Positions 1-8,452 of a stretch of DNA of 64,000 nucleotides are shown here, one piece after another. The notes beneath the pieces were generated by a model, which saw nothing but the letters and a program-made list of their open reading frames with translations, did not search any database and was not told the DNA's origin. Source of the stretch: Alloactinosynnema sp. L-07 (GTDB lineage Bacteria > Actinomycetota > Actinomycetes > Mycobacteriales > Pseudonocardiaceae). Each line of letters begins with the position of its first letter. Position 1 is the first letter of the stretch. Location: contig NZ_LN850107.1 of the NCBI RefSeq assembly GCF_900070365.1, positions 7,341,113 to 7,405,112 of the forward strand, read 5' to 3'. A program made the translations under genes and the position numbers.

Positions 1-213
1 TTCAACCGCAGCCTGCTGCAGCTGGGCGTCGCGGCCCTGCTGTTCCTGTACTGGGGATCGATGCTCTTCGGCGTCCTGCCCGGCGACCCCCACATCTCCT
101 GGCAGGGCCACCTGTTCGGCGCCGTCGGCGGCATCCTGGCCGCCTGGCTGGCCGCGGTCGCGACCAAGTCGACCGCCGCCGAGAAGCCCGCGCCCGGTAC
201 GTTCACGGTGTGA
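1..213 (+). CDS. Rhomboid-family membrane protein, C-terminal fragment
   Basis: The window opens inside this gene, and only about 70 C-terminal residues are present before the TGA at 211-213. They include a hydrophobic segment, then [12 protein letters not shown] and a second hydrophobic stretch. That pattern (conserved His followed by GxxxG-type small residues) is the last transmembrane helix of rhomboid intramembrane proteases, which would carry the catalytic His. The catalytic Ser would lie upstream of the window, so activity cannot be judged. The gene overlaps murI by 4 nt (GTGA). In mycobacteria a rhomboid gene sits directly before murI in the same order, which supports the call. Confidence 0.75.
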   Translation, partial: FNRSLLQLGVAALLFLYWGSMLFGVLPGDPHISWQGHLFGAVGGILAAWLAAVATKSTAAEKPAPGTFTV

Positions 214-1010
214 CCGTCCAGGCCCCGATCGGCATCTTCGACTCCGGCGTCGGCGGGCTCACCGTCGCGCGCGCCATCCTCGACCAGCTGCCGCACGAGC
301 GGCTGCGCTACGTCGGCGACACCGGCAACGGCCCCTACGGCCCACTGCCCGTCGCCGAGGTCAGGGCGCACGCGCTGGCGATCGCCGACCGGCTGGTCGA
401 AGACGGCGTGAAGATGCTGGTCATCGCCTGCAACACCGCCTCCGCCGCGTGTCTGGCCGACGCGCGGGAGCGCTACCGCATCCCGGTGGTCGAGGTCGTC
501 GTCCCCGCCGTGCGTCGGGCGGCGTCGGTGTCGAAGACCGGCCGGATCGGCGTCATCGGCACCGCGGGCACGATCCGCTCGCGCGCCTATGACGACGCGT
601 TCGCCGCCGCCCCCAGCGTCAAGGTGACCAGCTCCGCGTGCCCCCGGTTCGTCGACTTCGTCGAGCGGGGCGTCACCAGCGGCCGCCAGATCCTCGGGCT
701 CGCGCAGACCTATCTGGAGCCGCTGCAGGAGGCCGACGTCGACACCGTCGTCCTCGGCTGCACGCACTACCCGCTGCTGACCGGTGTCCTGCAGGTCGTC
801 ATGGGCCAGGACGTCACCCTGGTCTCCAGCGCCGAGGAGTGCGCCAAGGACGTCTTCCGCGTGCTCGCCGAGCACGACCTGTTCGCCGAGGACGCGGGCG
901 AGCCGGTGCACGAATTCATGGCGACCGGCCCCGCCGAGCCATTTCATCGTCTGGCACGCAGATTCCTGGGGCCGGAATTGGCGGCTATTGCTCCATTGGC
1001 TCATCAGTGA
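210..1010 (+). CDS. murI: Glutamate racemase
   Basis: This enzyme converts L-glutamate to D-glutamate for peptidoglycan synthesis in the cytoplasm. The 266-residue length is normal for the family. DSGVGG near residue 11 and [10 protein letters not shown] follow the Asp/Glu racemase pattern. The two catalytic cysteines are visible as Cys74 (ACNTAS) and Cys184 (GCTHYP). The GTG start at 210 overlaps the upstream rhomboid stop, which indicates translational coupling. It is the first complete member of the conserved murI–MBL–rph–rdgB run. Confidence 0.95.
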   Translation: MTVQAPIGIFDSGVGGLTVARAILDQLPHERLRYVGDTGNGPYGPLPVAEVRAHALAIADRLVEDGVKMLVIACNTASAACLADARERYRIPVVEVVVPAVRRAASVSKTGRIGVIGTAGTIRSRAYDDAFAAAPSVKVTSSACPRFVDFVERGVTSGRQILGLAQTYLEPLQEADVDTVVLGCTHYPLLTGVLQVVMGQDVTLVSSAEECAKDVFRVLAEHDLFAEDAGEPVHEFMATGPAEPFHRLARRFLGPELAAIAPLAHQ

Positions 1011-1045
1011 TCGCGCCGGGCGCTTCGCTGTGACAGGCTGCCGAG

Positions 1046-1819
1046 GTGCTGCTGACCGTCCTCGGCTGCTCGGGGAGCATCCCCGGCCCGAATGCCCCCG
1101 CGTCCGGATACCTGCTGTCGGCTGAGGGATTCCTGCTCGGAATCGAACTCGGCAACGGCACGTTCGCCGCGCTGCAGGCCGTCGCCGACCCGTTCGCACT
1201 CGACGCGCTGCTGTTCTCACATCTGCACGCCGATCATTGTGCGGATTTCTCCGCGCTGTCGGTTTTGCGGCGTTATCACCCGGATCCGCCGCATGATCCC
1301 CGGGAGCGCAAACTCGCCGTGCACGCGCCATCGGCGGCGCCGGAGCGGTTCGCCGCGGCCTACGCGACCGACGACGCCGACCGGATGATCACCGACCTGT
1401 CCGATGTGTACGACTTCCAGACGCTGCGGCCCGGAAAGATCCACATCGGACCGTTCGAGATCGTGGTGGCCGCCGCCGCGCATCCCTGTGAGGCCTTCAG
1501 CTTCCGCATCAGCCACGGCGGCCGCTCCCTGGCCTACACCGGCGACACCGGCGTCACCGACGCCCTCGACGACCTGGTCGACGGCGTCGACGTCCTGCTC
1601 GCCGAGGCGTGCTGGACCCACGCGCCGGGGCAGCGGCCGGTCGACCTGCACCTCTCCGGCACCGAGGCGGGCCAGTTGGGCACCGCGGGCGGCGTCGGCC
1701 GCGTGCTGATCACCCACATCCCGCCATGGACCGACACCGACGCCGTGATGGCCGAGGTCCGCGCCGCGTACGACGGCGAAGTGATCCTGGTCGAACAGGG
1801 GTGTGTGTACGACATCTAG
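1046..1819 (+). CDS. Metallo-beta-lactamase-fold phosphodiesterase (Rv1339-like)
   Basis: This 257-residue protein starts at GTG 1046 with [13 protein letters not shown]. It carries the zinc motif HLHADH (His59, His61, Asp63, His64) and later metal-ligand motifs AHPCEAF, GDTG and THIPPW. Its place between murI and rph matches mycobacterial Rv1339, reported as an atypical cAMP phosphodiesterase. The same fold also covers RNase Z-like enzymes, so the substrate is inferred from synteny. The downstream rph start lies about 10 nt away, consistent with one operon. Confidence 0.85.
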   Translation: MLLTVLGCSGSIPGPNAPASGYLLSAEGFLLGIELGNGTFAALQAVADPFALDALLFSHLHADHCADFSALSVLRRYHPDPPHDPRERKLAVHAPSAAPERFAAAYATDDADRMITDLSDVYDFQTLRPGKIHIGPFEIVVAAAAHPCEAFSFRISHGGRSLAYTGDTGVTDALDDLVDGVDVLLAEACWTHAPGQRPVDLHLSGTEAGQLGTAGGVGRVLITHIPPWTDTDAVMAEVRAAYDGEVILVEQGCVYDI

Positions 1820-1829
1820 GCTCTGCGTC

Positions 1830-2576
1830 GTGGCGAGAAGCGATGGCAGGAACGACGACCAGCTCCGGGACATCAAGCTCACCCGGGGCTACCAGGACTG
1901 GCCCGCGGGCTCGGTGCTCGTGGAGTTCGGCAAGACCAGGGTGCTGTGCGCGGCGAGCATCGGCGACGGGGTTCCGCGCTGGCGCAAGGGCTCCGGGCTC
2001 GGCTGGGTCACCGCCGAGTACGCGATGCTGCCCTCGGCGACCAACACCCGTAGTGACCGCGAGTCGGTGAAGGGCCGCGTCGGCGGCCGCACGCACGAGA
2101 TCAGCAGGCTCATCGGTCGCTCGCTGCGCGCGTGCATCGACCTCGGGGCCCTCGGCGAGAACACGATCCACCTCGACTGCGACGTCATCCAGGCCGACGG
2201 CGGCACCCGCACCGCGGCGATCACCGGCGCCTACGTCGCCCTCGCCGACGCGATCACCTGGTTGGCCGCCGCGGGCAAACTGGCCGACCCGCAGCCGCTG
2301 TCGTGCGCGGTGTCGGCGGTCAGCGTCGGCGTCGTCGGCGGTCGGGTCCGGCTGGACCTGCCCTACGAGGAGGACGTGCGCGCCGAGGTCGACATGAACG
2401 TCGTGGCCACCGACGTCGGCACGCTCATCGAGGTCCAGGGCACCGGCGAGGGCGCGACCTTCGCCCGCTCCACCCTCGACCAGATGCTCGACTACGCCCT
2501 GCAGGGCTGCGTCGAGCTCAACCGGATCCAGGCCGAGGCGCTCGCCGCGCCCTACCCCGGCACCCTCCCGTCATGA
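1830..2576 (+). CDS. rph: Ribonuclease PH
   Basis: This phosphorolytic 3'-5' exoribonuclease trims tRNA 3' ends. It is 248 residues from GTG 1830. I prefer that start to an in-frame GTG at 1803 because the family begins with a short R-x-DGR-x-x-DQLR lead, which follows this codon directly; 1803 would also overlap the upstream gene. Family features visible are [22 protein letters not shown] residues, the Arg-rich [12 protein letters not shown] segment, and [15 protein letters not shown], the phosphate-binding region. It overlaps rdgB by 4 nt (ATGA). Confidence 0.95.
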   Translation: MARSDGRNDDQLRDIKLTRGYQDWPAGSVLVEFGKTRVLCAASIGDGVPRWRKGSGLGWVTAEYAMLPSATNTRSDRESVKGRVGGRTHEISRLIGRSLRACIDLGALGENTIHLDCDVIQADGGTRTAAITGAYVALADAITWLAAAGKLADPQPLSCAVSAVSVGVVGGRVRLDLPYEEDVRAEVDMNVVATDVGTLIEVQGTGEGATFARSTLDQMLDYALQGCVELNRIQAEALAAPYPGTLPS

Positions 2577-3166
2577 CCCGGGTCCTGCTGGCCTCGCGCA
2601 ACGCGAAGAAGCTCGCCGAGCTGCGCCGGATCCTGGTCGACACGGGCATCGAGATCGTCGGCCTCGACGACGTCGAGCCGTTCCCCGACGCGCCCGAGAC
2701 CGGTGCGACGTTCGAGGAGAACGCGCTGGCCAAGGCCCGAGACGCGGCGGCGGCCACCGGTCTGCCCGCGGTCGCCGACGACTCCGGCATCGCGGTCGAC
2801 GCGCTCAACGGCATGCCGGGCGTCCTGTCGGCCCGCTGGTCCGGCAAGCACGGCCAGGACCAGGCCAACCTCGACCTGGTCCTGGCCCAGCTGACCGACG
2901 TCCCCGACGAGCGGCGCGGTGCCGCGTTCGTGTGCACCGCGGCGCTCGTGGTGCCGTCGGGGCCCGAGACCGTCGTCCGCGGCGAGTGGCGCGGGAGGCT
3001 GGTCCGGTCCGGCCGGGGCGAGAACGGGTTCGGCTACGACCCGATCTTCGTCCCCGACGGCGACACCCGGACGTCAGCCGAACTGGAGCCCGCGGAGAAG
3101 GACGCCCAGTCCCACCGCGGCCGCGCTCTGGCGCTGCTCCTGCCGCACCTGCGCGACCTCGGCTGA
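2573..3166 (+). CDS. rdgB: dITP/XTP pyrophosphatase (non-canonical purine NTPase)
   Basis: This Ham1/RdgB enzyme hydrolyses dITP, XTP and ITP to monophosphates and keeps them out of nucleic acids. It is 197 residues. [10 protein letters not shown] at the N terminus, [17 protein letters not shown] (the catalytic Asp) and GFGYDPIF are all in the expected order. The ATG at 2573 overlaps the rph stop. It is the last gene of the rightward operon. The next gene is convergent and ends 6 nt away, leaving almost no room for a terminator. Confidence 0.95.
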   Translation: MTRVLLASRNAKKLAELRRILVDTGIEIVGLDDVEPFPDAPETGATFEENALAKARDAAAATGLPAVADDSGIAVDALNGMPGVLSARWSGKHGQDQANLDLVLAQLTDVPDERRGAAFVCTAALVVPSGPETVVRGEWRGRLVRSGRGENGFGYDPIFVPDGDTRTSAELEPAEKDAQSHRGRALALLLPHLRDLG

Positions 3167-3172
3167 TCCCGC

Positions 3173-3811
3173 CTACGCGCTCGCCGTCATCGCGGCGCGG
3201 GTCGCCGCCACGACCGCCGCCGATGCCTTCGACGGGTGTCCCGCGTCGAAGGGCGGCTGGGGGTCGTACTCGATGCCGAGCTGGATGGACTCCGCCACCT
3301 CCCGCCCACACAGTTCCCCCGCGAGCCAGAGGGCCAGGTCGATCCCCGCGGACACCCCGGCCGCGGTGGCGATCCTGCCTGAGTGCACGATGCGCGAACT
3401 CGGCGACGGGACGGCCCCGACCAGCGGGAGAAGGTCCTGCGCCAGCCAGTGCGTCGTCGCGGGCAGGCCCTGGAGCAGCCCGGCAGCGCCCAGGATCAGC
3501 GAGCCCGTGCAGACCGACGTGGTCCAGCGGGTGGTGTTGTGGACCGACACCAGCCAGCCCGTGAGCTCCTGGTCGTTCATCGCCGCCTGAGTGCCCCGCG
3601 AGGAGCCGGGGACGAGCACCACATCCGGCGCGGGCGTGTCGGCGTAGCTGTGGCTCGCGCCCAGCGTCAGCACACCCGAGTCGGTCATCACCGGTCCGGG
3701 CGCGTGTGCGACCATCCGGATCTCGGTGCCGGGCATCGCCCTGAGCACCTCGTACGGACCGACCGCGTCGAGCGCGGTCACCCCGTCATAGAGCACGACG
3801 GCCACCTGCAT
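3173..3811 (-). CDS. DJ-1/PfpI-family protein (isonitrile hydratase-like)
   Basis: This 212-residue protein has a DJ-1/PfpI fold. The N terminus reads QVAVVLYDGVTALDAVGPYEVL, and the nucleophile elbow TSVCTGSL places the catalytic Cys at 101. HxWL-type residues follow (TTHWLAQ). The family includes isonitrile hydratases and glyoxalase-like enzymes, so the reaction is not determined. The start at 3811 is one base beyond the stop of the upstream GlxA-type regulator, so the two are co-transcribed. The regulator has the same fold plus an AraC domain, so this enzyme may act on the same ligand class the regulator senses (inference). Confidence 0.85.
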   Translation of the reverse strand: MQVAVVLYDGVTALDAVGPYEVLRAMPGTEIRMVAHAPGPVMTDSGVLTLGASHSYADTPAPDVVLVPGSSRGTQAAMNDQELTGWLVSVHNTTRWTTSVCTGSLILGAAGLLQGLPATTHWLAQDLLPLVGAVPSPSSRIVHSGRIATAAGVSAGIDLALWLAGELCGREVAESIQLGIEYDPQPPFDAGHPSKASAAVVAATRAAMTASA

Positions 3812-3812
3812 G

Positions 3813-4766
3813 TCAGTTCCTCTCTGTGGTGCGAAACCGGGCCCGGTAGTCGTCCGGGCCCACGCCGAGAACGCGGACGAACGCCCGCCGCAAGGTCTCC
3901 GGGCTGCCGAAACCGCTGCGCTTGGACACAGCGGCGACGGTGATGACGCTGTCCTCCAGCAGTCCGCGCGCGGCCTCGACGCGGACGCGTTCGACGAAGC
4001 GCGCGGGAGTGGTGCCGAGCTGGTCGGCGAACAGCCTGCCCAGGTGCCGCTCGGAGACCCCGACGCGGCGGGCCAGGCTGGGGACCCGGTGGTCGGCGGC
4101 CGGGTCGGCGGCGATCTCGTCGAGCACGGGCCGCAGCGGCGAACCGGCGCCAACCGGGTGCTCCAGCCGGGTGGAGAACTGGGACTGGCCACCGGGGCGC
4201 TGCAGGAACATCACCAGCCAGCGCGCGATCGTCCGCGCGATCTTGACGCCGTGGTCGGCCTCGACCAGGGCCAGCGCCAGATCCATCCCGGCGGTGACCC
4301 CGGCCGAGGTGTAGACCGCCCCGTCCCGGACGAAGATCCGGTCGGGCTCGACGGTGACCTCGGGATACGCCCGGCCCAGTTCGGTGCCCGCGGCCCAGTG
4401 GGTGGTGACTCGGCGGCCGTTGAGCAGGCCCGCCTCGGCCAGGACGAACGCGCCGCTGCACACCGAGCAGACGCGTTGGGCGCGCTCGGCCAGCCGCCGG
4501 ACCTCGGCGACCGCCGCCGGGCCGCAGGCGGCGCGGAACCCCAAACCGCCCGCGACCAGCAGCGTGTCGGCCCGATCGACGTCGGCGACGGCGCGGTCGG
4601 CGCACAGGCTGAGCCCGGACTCGCTGCGCACCGGGGCGCCGTCGAGGGAGGCGACGGTCAGCTCGTAGTCGGCGCCGAACGACCGCGCGCCCGCGAACAC
4701 CTCAGCCGGGCCGACGGCGTCGATCAGCTGGATACCGGGGTAGACGAGGACGACCACGTGGTGCAT
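3813..4766 (-). CDS. GlxA-family transcriptional regulator (DJ-1/PfpI + AraC HTH)
   Basis: This 317-residue protein has an N-terminal DJ-1/PfpI sensor domain, roughly residues 1–170, with Cys103 in the CSVCSGAF elbow. The C-terminal AraC-type double helix-turn-helix spans about 210–315 (SLARRVGVSERHLGRLF, then SKRSGFGSPETLRRAF). Proteins of this layout are ligand-responsive activators. The gene lies in a leftward chain: bcp, two micro-ORFs, this gene, and the PfpI-like gene. Micro-ORF 2 overlaps its first 43 nt in another frame, so upstream translation could modulate initiation here. Confidence 0.88.
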   Translation of the reverse strand: MHHVVVLVYPGIQLIDAVGPAEVFAGARSFGADYELTVASLDGAPVRSESGLSLCADRAVADVDRADTLLVAGGLGFRAACGPAAVAEVRRLAERAQRVCSVCSGAFVLAEAGLLNGRRVTTHWAAGTELGRAYPEVTVEPDRIFVRDGAVYTSAGVTAGMDLALALVEADHGVKIARTIARWLVMFLQRPGGQSQFSTRLEHPVGAGSPLRPVLDEIAADPAADHRVPSLARRVGVSERHLGRLFADQLGTTPARFVERVRVEAARGLLEDSVITVAAVSKRSGFGSPETLRRAFVRVLGVGPDDYRARFRTTERN

Positions 4767-4828
4767 GGGACCAGCTTCTGGCAGGTCCGCGATGTCGGCA
4801 AGGACAGGCTGCCCTCGCTTTCGGACAT
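4724..4828 (-). CDS. Micro-ORF 2 overlapping the GlxA-type start (34 aa)
   Basis: The ATG at 4828-4826 overlaps the stop of micro-ORF 1 in a TGATG junction. It reads MSESEGSLSLPTSRTCQK, then runs into the start of the GlxA-type gene in a different frame and stops at 4724. It is the second copy of a tandem duplication. No protein family is recognised. It may be a translated leader or a remnant; the conserved reading frame and coupled start are the only evidence. Confidence 0.35.
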   Translation of the reverse strand: MSESEGSLSLPTSRTCQKLVPCTTWSSSSTPVSS

Positions 4829-4893
4829 CAGGCAGGCTTCTGGCAGGTCTGCGGTGTCGGCGAGGACAGGTCGCCCTCGCTTTCGGACATCAG
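4774..4893 (-). repeat. Tandem 58-bp imperfect duplication (62-bp period)
   Basis: Positions 4774-4831 and 4836-4893 are two copies of the same 58-bp sequence, differing at a handful of positions. On the plus strand both start GCTTCTGGCAGGT and end CTTTCGGACATCAG. The copies encode micro-ORFs 1 and 2 on the minus strand. The distal end of the right copy supplies the bcp stop codon. Confidence 0.85.
4828..4890 (-). CDS. Micro-ORF 1, TGATG-coupled to bcp (20 aa)
   Basis: The ATG at 4890-4888 overlaps the bcp stop codon (TGATG), and the ORF ends in another TGATG that starts micro-ORF 2. The peptide begins MSESEGDLSSPTPQTCQK, very like micro-ORF 2. No family is recognised. Both micro-ORFs contain one Cys near the C terminus of the shared part. 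Translation is inferred only from start–stop coupling. Confidence 0.35.
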   Translation of the reverse strand: MSESEGDLSSPTPQTCQKPA

Positions 4894-5354
4894 ACCTTGA
4901 GGTCCTTGCGCAGCTTCGCCACGTGCCCGGTCGCCCGGACGTTGTAGAGGGCGTGGGTGATGACGCCGTCGGGGTCGATGATGAAGGTCGACCGGATCAC
5001 GCCGGTGACCGTCTTGCCGTACAGCTGCTTCTCCCCGTAGGCGCCCCACGCGGTCAGCACGGCGCGGTCGGGGTCGGAGAGCAGCGGGAAGGTCAGGCCC
5101 TCGTCGGCGACGAACTTCGCCAGCTTGGCGGGCTTGTCGGGGGAGACGCCCAGGACGGTGAAGCCCGCTTCGTTGAGCTCGCCGAGGTTGTCGCGGAAGT
5201 CGCACGCCTGCTTGGTGCAGCCGGGGGTGGCCGCGGCCGGGTAGAAGTAGACGACCACGGACTTGCCGCGGAAGTCCGACAGCGACACCTCGGTGCCCTC
5301 GCTGTCCAGGAGCGTGAAGTCGGGCGCTGTGTCGCCCGCGGAGAGACGCGTCAT
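4890..5354 (-). CDS. bcp: Thioredoxin-dependent thiol peroxidase (BCP/PrxQ type)
   Basis: This 154-residue peroxiredoxin reduces hydrogen peroxide and organic hydroperoxides. The motif TPGCTKQACDFRD gives the peroxidatic Cys46 and resolving Cys51, the five-residue spacing of the atypical 2-Cys BCP/PrxQ group. I chose ATG 5354 (MTRLSAGDTAPDF) because the open frame further upstream runs into the palindromic element at 5365-5531 and does not resemble a peroxiredoxin. The stop overlaps the start of micro-ORF 1. Confidence 0.93.
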   Translation of the reverse strand: MTRLSAGDTAPDFTLLDSEGTEVSLSDFRGKSVVVYFYPAAATPGCTKQACDFRDNLGELNEAGFTVLGVSPDKPAKLAKFVADEGLTFPLLSDPDRAVLTAWGAYGEKQLYGKTVTGVIRSTFIIDPDGVITHALYNVRATGHVAKLRKDLKV

Positions 5355-5364
5355 GACATTGACG

Positions 5365-5531
5365 CTAGTGCAGCACCGCGTTAGTCCTTCGGGGTATCGG
5401 CGGATCCAGGTTTCCGCTGGCAAGGCGCAGGGACAGCGCGCGTACCGGGTTGTACTCGGCTGTTCCTGCAACGCGGCCAGCGGGAAGCTGGGCCGTCGAG
5501 ACCCCGAAGGACTAGCGCGGTGCTGCACTAG
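5365..5531. mobile_element. 167-bp palindromic element, MITE-like
   Basis: The ends are 30-bp inverted repeats at 5365-5394 and 5502-5531 that match at 29 of 30 positions (CTAGTGCAGCACCGCG at the outer edge). The match continues inward with lower identity for another 20 or more bases, so the whole element can fold into one long hairpin. It has no coding capacity. It sits between the bcp start and the lipoprotein stop. No clear target-site duplication is visible beyond the CTAG-type ends. Confidence 0.75.
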
Positions 5532-5561
5532 GGCATGTCCCGCGCCAGGGGGCATTCGCGG

Positions 5562-6095
5562 CTATGCCACGCCGTCGAAGACCATCACCATGGCCGGGGT
5601 CGCCGGGTCCGGCTGCGCGCTGACCTGCACCGGCGTCGGCTCCGGGCGCACCGCGAAGGCTACCGAGAACCGCACCTTGCCGCCCGGGTCGACCTCCGAG
5701 TCGCCCACCACGCCGGTATAGCCCTGGGTGGCGTCGACCACCTGGCGCATCGCCACGCCGTCCGAGGTGGCCGCGATGAGCAGCTGCGATGGCCGGAACG
5801 CGGTGGTGCCGCTGTTCTCCACCAGCACGTCGAACCCGACCGCGCGGGTCGACTTCGGGCTGGCCGACGCGGTCGGTACGAACGACTTGGGCGCCGACAC
5901 CGTGATCGAGAGCCCGTTGCCCAGCGGTCTGCGCTCGCCGGAGCGTGACGGGCTGCCCGCGGGCGCGGGCGTGGCCGACGTGGCGAGGGTGTCCACCGGC
6001 TCGGAGTACGCGGGATCACTGCCGCAGCCGGTGAGCCACACCAGCAGCGCGCAGACGATGGCCGCCAAGCCGACGGTTTTCACGCTCGATGCCAC
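5562..6095 (-). CDS. Secreted lipoprotein, DUF4352-like
   Basis: This 177-residue protein has an N-terminal hydrophobic signal and the lipobox LTGC with the lipidated Cys at 24. A Ser/Pro/Thr-rich linker follows, about residues 30–55, then a beta-rich domain with LxVxNSGTTAF and a VDPGGKVRFSVAF stretch. That pattern resembles DUF4352-type immunoglobulin-like domains in actinobacterial lipoproteins. It should sit on the outer face of the membrane. Function is unknown. Confidence 0.75.
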   Translation of the reverse strand: MASSVKTVGLAAIVCALLVWLTGCGSDPAYSEPVDTLATSATPAPAGSPSRSGERRPLGNGLSITVSAPKSFVPTASASPKSTRAVGFDVLVENSGTTAFRPSQLLIAATSDGVAMRQVVDATQGYTGVVGDSEVDPGGKVRFSVAFAVRPEPTPVQVSAQPDPATPAMVMVFDGVA

Positions 6096-6243
6096 TTCCT
6101 TGCCTGGGGACGGGGTCGGTGTCCACCTTGACGGGCGGAGAGGCCGAATGCCGACCCTGTTCGGCCGTTGAGTCGCACCTGGTGTCGTGCTGTGGCCGAC
6201 CCGTGATCAGGGAAGCACCACGAGTGACCGGGACCACTCGAAT

Positions 6244-6426
6244 CTAGGCCGCCAGCGCGAAGAAGAGGATGAACAAGCCGATCACGATGAGCCAGGCCGC
6301 GATGAGCCAGCCGAAGTCGCGCCACGGCGAGATCGCGTGATTGTCCTCACCGGGCACGTAGACGCCGCGCTCCTCGAACCGGTCGACCAGCCGCAGGAGC
6401 GCCGACCACGGTCGCGGTGAGCGCAC
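6244..6426 (-). CDS. Small membrane protein downstream of smpB
   Basis: This 60-residue protein starts at GTG 6426, about 10 nt after the smpB stop. It has a hydrophilic N-terminal half and a single C-terminal transmembrane helix (FGWLIAAWLIVIGLFILFFALAA, residues about 38–60). The family is not recognised. Close spacing behind smpB and a clean helix favour a real gene. Confidence 0.55.
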   Translation of the reverse strand: MRSPRPWSALLRLVDRFEERGVYVPGEDNHAISPWRDFGWLIAAWLIVIGLFILFFALAA

Positions 6427-6436
6427 GCCGCCGATG

Positions 6437-6916
6437 TTAGCGGCGTTGCCCCTTCACGTGCCGGGAGAAGGCTCGCTCGATCTCGCGGTTCGCGTCGCGG
6501 GTGGCGATGTCGGCGCGCTTGTCCCAGGTCTTCTTGCCGCGGACCAGGGCGAGCTCGACCTTGACGCGGCCGTCGGAGAAATACATCGACAGCGGGACGA
6601 TCGACAGGCCGCTTTCCCGGATCCGGATGTCCCAGCGGTCGATCTCGCGCCGGTTGAGCAGCAGCTTGCGCACCCGGCGCGGGGCGTGGTTGGTCCAGGT
6701 GCCCAGCGCGTACTCGTTGATGTGCAGCCCCCGCAGCCAGACCTCGCCGTCGTCGATCGTGGCGAACGCGTCGACCACGGAGACCCGGCCAAGGCGCAGG
6801 CTCTTGACCTCGGTGCCCACCAGCATCACGCCCGCTTCGATGGTGTCGAGAACGGCGTACTGATGTCGCGCGCGGCGGTTGGTGGCGATCACCCTGCGGG
6901 TTGGCTTCTCACCCAT
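6437..6916 (-). CDS. smpB: SsrA-binding protein SmpB
   Basis: SmpB binds tmRNA and delivers it to stalled ribosomes for trans-translation. It is 159 residues. The N terminus has IATNRRARHQYAVLDTIEAG, then GTEVKSLR, the core INEYALGTWTNHAPRRVRKLLL, and the basic C-terminal tail (KKTWDKRADIATRDANREI) that occupies the decoding centre. I looked for ssrA nearby and did not find it; there is not enough free sequence between smpB and the lipoprotein. Confidence 0.96.
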   Translation of the reverse strand: MGEKPTRRVIATNRRARHQYAVLDTIEAGVMLVGTEVKSLRLGRVSVVDAFATIDDGEVWLRGLHINEYALGTWTNHAPRRVRKLLLNRREIDRWDIRIRESGLSIVPLSMYFSDGRVKVELALVRGKKTWDKRADIATRDANREIERAFSRHVKGQRR

Positions 6917-7102
6917 CGGTCGAGCCTATGTGGTGGCCGCCCTGCCTTGGCAAACGGTTATCCGCCAGGCCCGCCTCCCTCTGCAGAGGTAGATCAAATC
7001 TCACCCCGCAGAGGGACCCACCTCATCCTCCAGAGGGTGTTCCGCCCAGATCGACATCGAAAGAATCGCTACTACCAAACGACTTCCGACGGGGGCCAAC
7101 AA

Positions 7103-8182
7103 ATGCGCAAGTGGATGATCGCGGTCATCGTGCTCGCGATCGCGATACTGACCGCGGGCTCGGTGCAAGCCCAGCCCAGAACCGACAACGCCATCCAGGT
7201 GGCGCTCGACAAGATGACCAAGACCGGCGCCCAGGGCGTCCAGGTCCGCATCACCACCGACGGCCGCACCCACGCGGCGCGTTCGGGAACGGCGGAACTG
7301 GACAAGCCACGGCCCGTCCCGCGGTCCGGCCAGTTCCGGATCGGCAGCATCACCAAGGCGTTCACCGCCACCGTCGTACTTCAACTGGTGGCCGAGGGCC
7401 GACTCGACCTCGACGCCCCCGTGTCGACCTACCTGCCCGGCCTGCTCCCGGATGGCGACCGCATCACCGTCCGCATGCTCCTGCAACACACAAGCGGCCT
7501 CTACAACTACACCGCCGCCTTACCGCTGGACCCGGACGGCTTCGAATCCATCCGCTACGACCACCACGACCCGCGCGACCTGGTCGCCATCGCCACGAGC
7601 CGTCCACTGGACTTCCAGCCGGGCACCGGGCACGCGTACTCGAACACCAACTACATCGTCGCGGGCCTCCTGATCGAAAAGGCCACCGGCGGCTCGTATG
7701 AGCGGGCGGTCGACCGGCGGATCATCCGCCCCTTACGCCTGCACAGCACCACAGCCCCAGGCGACACTGTCGCCATCCCAGGCCCCCATGCCCACGGTTA
7801 CCACCGGGCGAACGGGACTCCTACCGATATCACCGAATTGAACCCCACGGTCGCGTGGGCGGCGGGTGCGATGATCTCCACCACCGCGGACCTGGACCGC
7901 TTCATCGCCGCCCTGCTGGGCGGAAATCTCCTGCCGCCTGCTCAACTCGCGGAGATGCTGCGCACGTCGCCACTGTCGAACGGTTTCGGCCTGGGTCTGT
8001 TTCAGATGCCGTTGCCTTGTGGGGGGACGGTTTGGGGCCATACCGGCGGGATCCCCGGCTACGCGAGCCTTATGTTGTCGACCCGGGACACTCGCACTCG
8101 TCTGGAGATGTCGTTGACCACTGCGCCTGATCCTGGGCCGGTGGAGGGGTATGTGGACGTGATCGGAGAGGTCTTTTGCTGA
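7103..8182 (+). CDS. Secreted serine hydrolase (R61-type DD-peptidase / class C beta-lactamase family)
   Basis: This 359-residue protein has a Sec signal peptide (residues about 1–24, ending in VQAQ). The catalytic set is SITK (Ser82, Lys85), YSN (Tyr179) and HTG (His313). This triad is typical of the Streptomyces R61 D-Ala-D-Ala carboxypeptidase and relatives. It would act on peptidoglycan stem peptides or related amides outside the membrane. Start ATG 7103 puts the signal peptide at the N terminus; the frame is open further upstream but without coding character. At least two rare TTA Leu codons (7520, 7733) suggest developmental tRNA control or a foreign origin. Confidence 0.88.
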   Translation: MRKWMIAVIVLAIAILTAGSVQAQPRTDNAIQVALDKMTKTGAQGVQVRITTDGRTHAARSGTAELDKPRPVPRSGQFRIGSITKAFTATVVLQLVAEGRLDLDAPVSTYLPGLLPDGDRITVRMLLQHTSGLYNYTAALPLDPDGFESIRYDHHDPRDLVAIATSRPLDFQPGTGHAYSNTNYIVAGLLIEKATGGSYERAVDRRIIRPLRLHSTTAPGDTVAIPGPHAHGYHRANGTPTDITELNPTVAWAAGAMISTTADLDRFIAALLGGNLLPPAQLAEMLRTSPLSNGFGLGLFQMPLPCGGTVWGHTGGIPGYASLMLSTRDTRTRLEMSLTTAPDPGPVEGYVDVIGEVFC

Positions 8183-8226
8183 CCTAGCCGTGCACCACGC
8201 TGCGTTGTGGGTGCTTGTGTCCGCAC

Positions 8227-8377
8227 CATCGGGTGGAGCTGGGCGATCCGGCTTTGTCTGGGGCCCCGACGACGGCCCTGTGGGGAACAAGCGTGGCGGA
8301 TAGGGCACCCCACACGCCAGGCAGCTTAGGGCCGTCGTCCCCCCAGACAAAGCCGGATCGCCCAGCTCCACCCGATG
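8227..8377. repeat. Long inverted repeat with about 50-bp arms
   Basis: The left arm 8227-8279 and right arm 8328-8377 are reverse complements: the outer 37 bp match perfectly, then a 3-nt bulge, then a further 12 bp match. The loop is about 48 nt. The element lies between the DD-peptidase stop and a tRNA gene. It has no coding signal. Its size and form recall the palindrome at 5365-5531, but the sequence differs. It may act as a terminator or be a miniature mobile element. Confidence 0.75.
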
Positions 8378-8448
8378 CTGCTCAGGCGCGGGGTGCTGCT
8401 CAGGTGCGGGGTCCAGCTCTTGCGCGGGGAGCTGCTCAGGTGTGGGGT
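8377..8448. repeat. Short degenerate tandem repeats (GCTGCTCAGGTGCGGGGT unit)
   Basis: Between the long palindrome and the tRNA there are about three to four degenerate copies of an 18-nt unit close to GCTGCTCAGGTGCGGGGT. No function is evident. They would lie just beyond the 3' end of the tRNA transcript. Confidence 0.5.
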
Positions 8449-8452
8449 TGTG

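Noticed and set aside
6096..6243. tmRNA (ssrA) next to smpB
   Set aside because: The free sequence is far too short, and no tRNA-like acceptor end or tag reading frame is visible.
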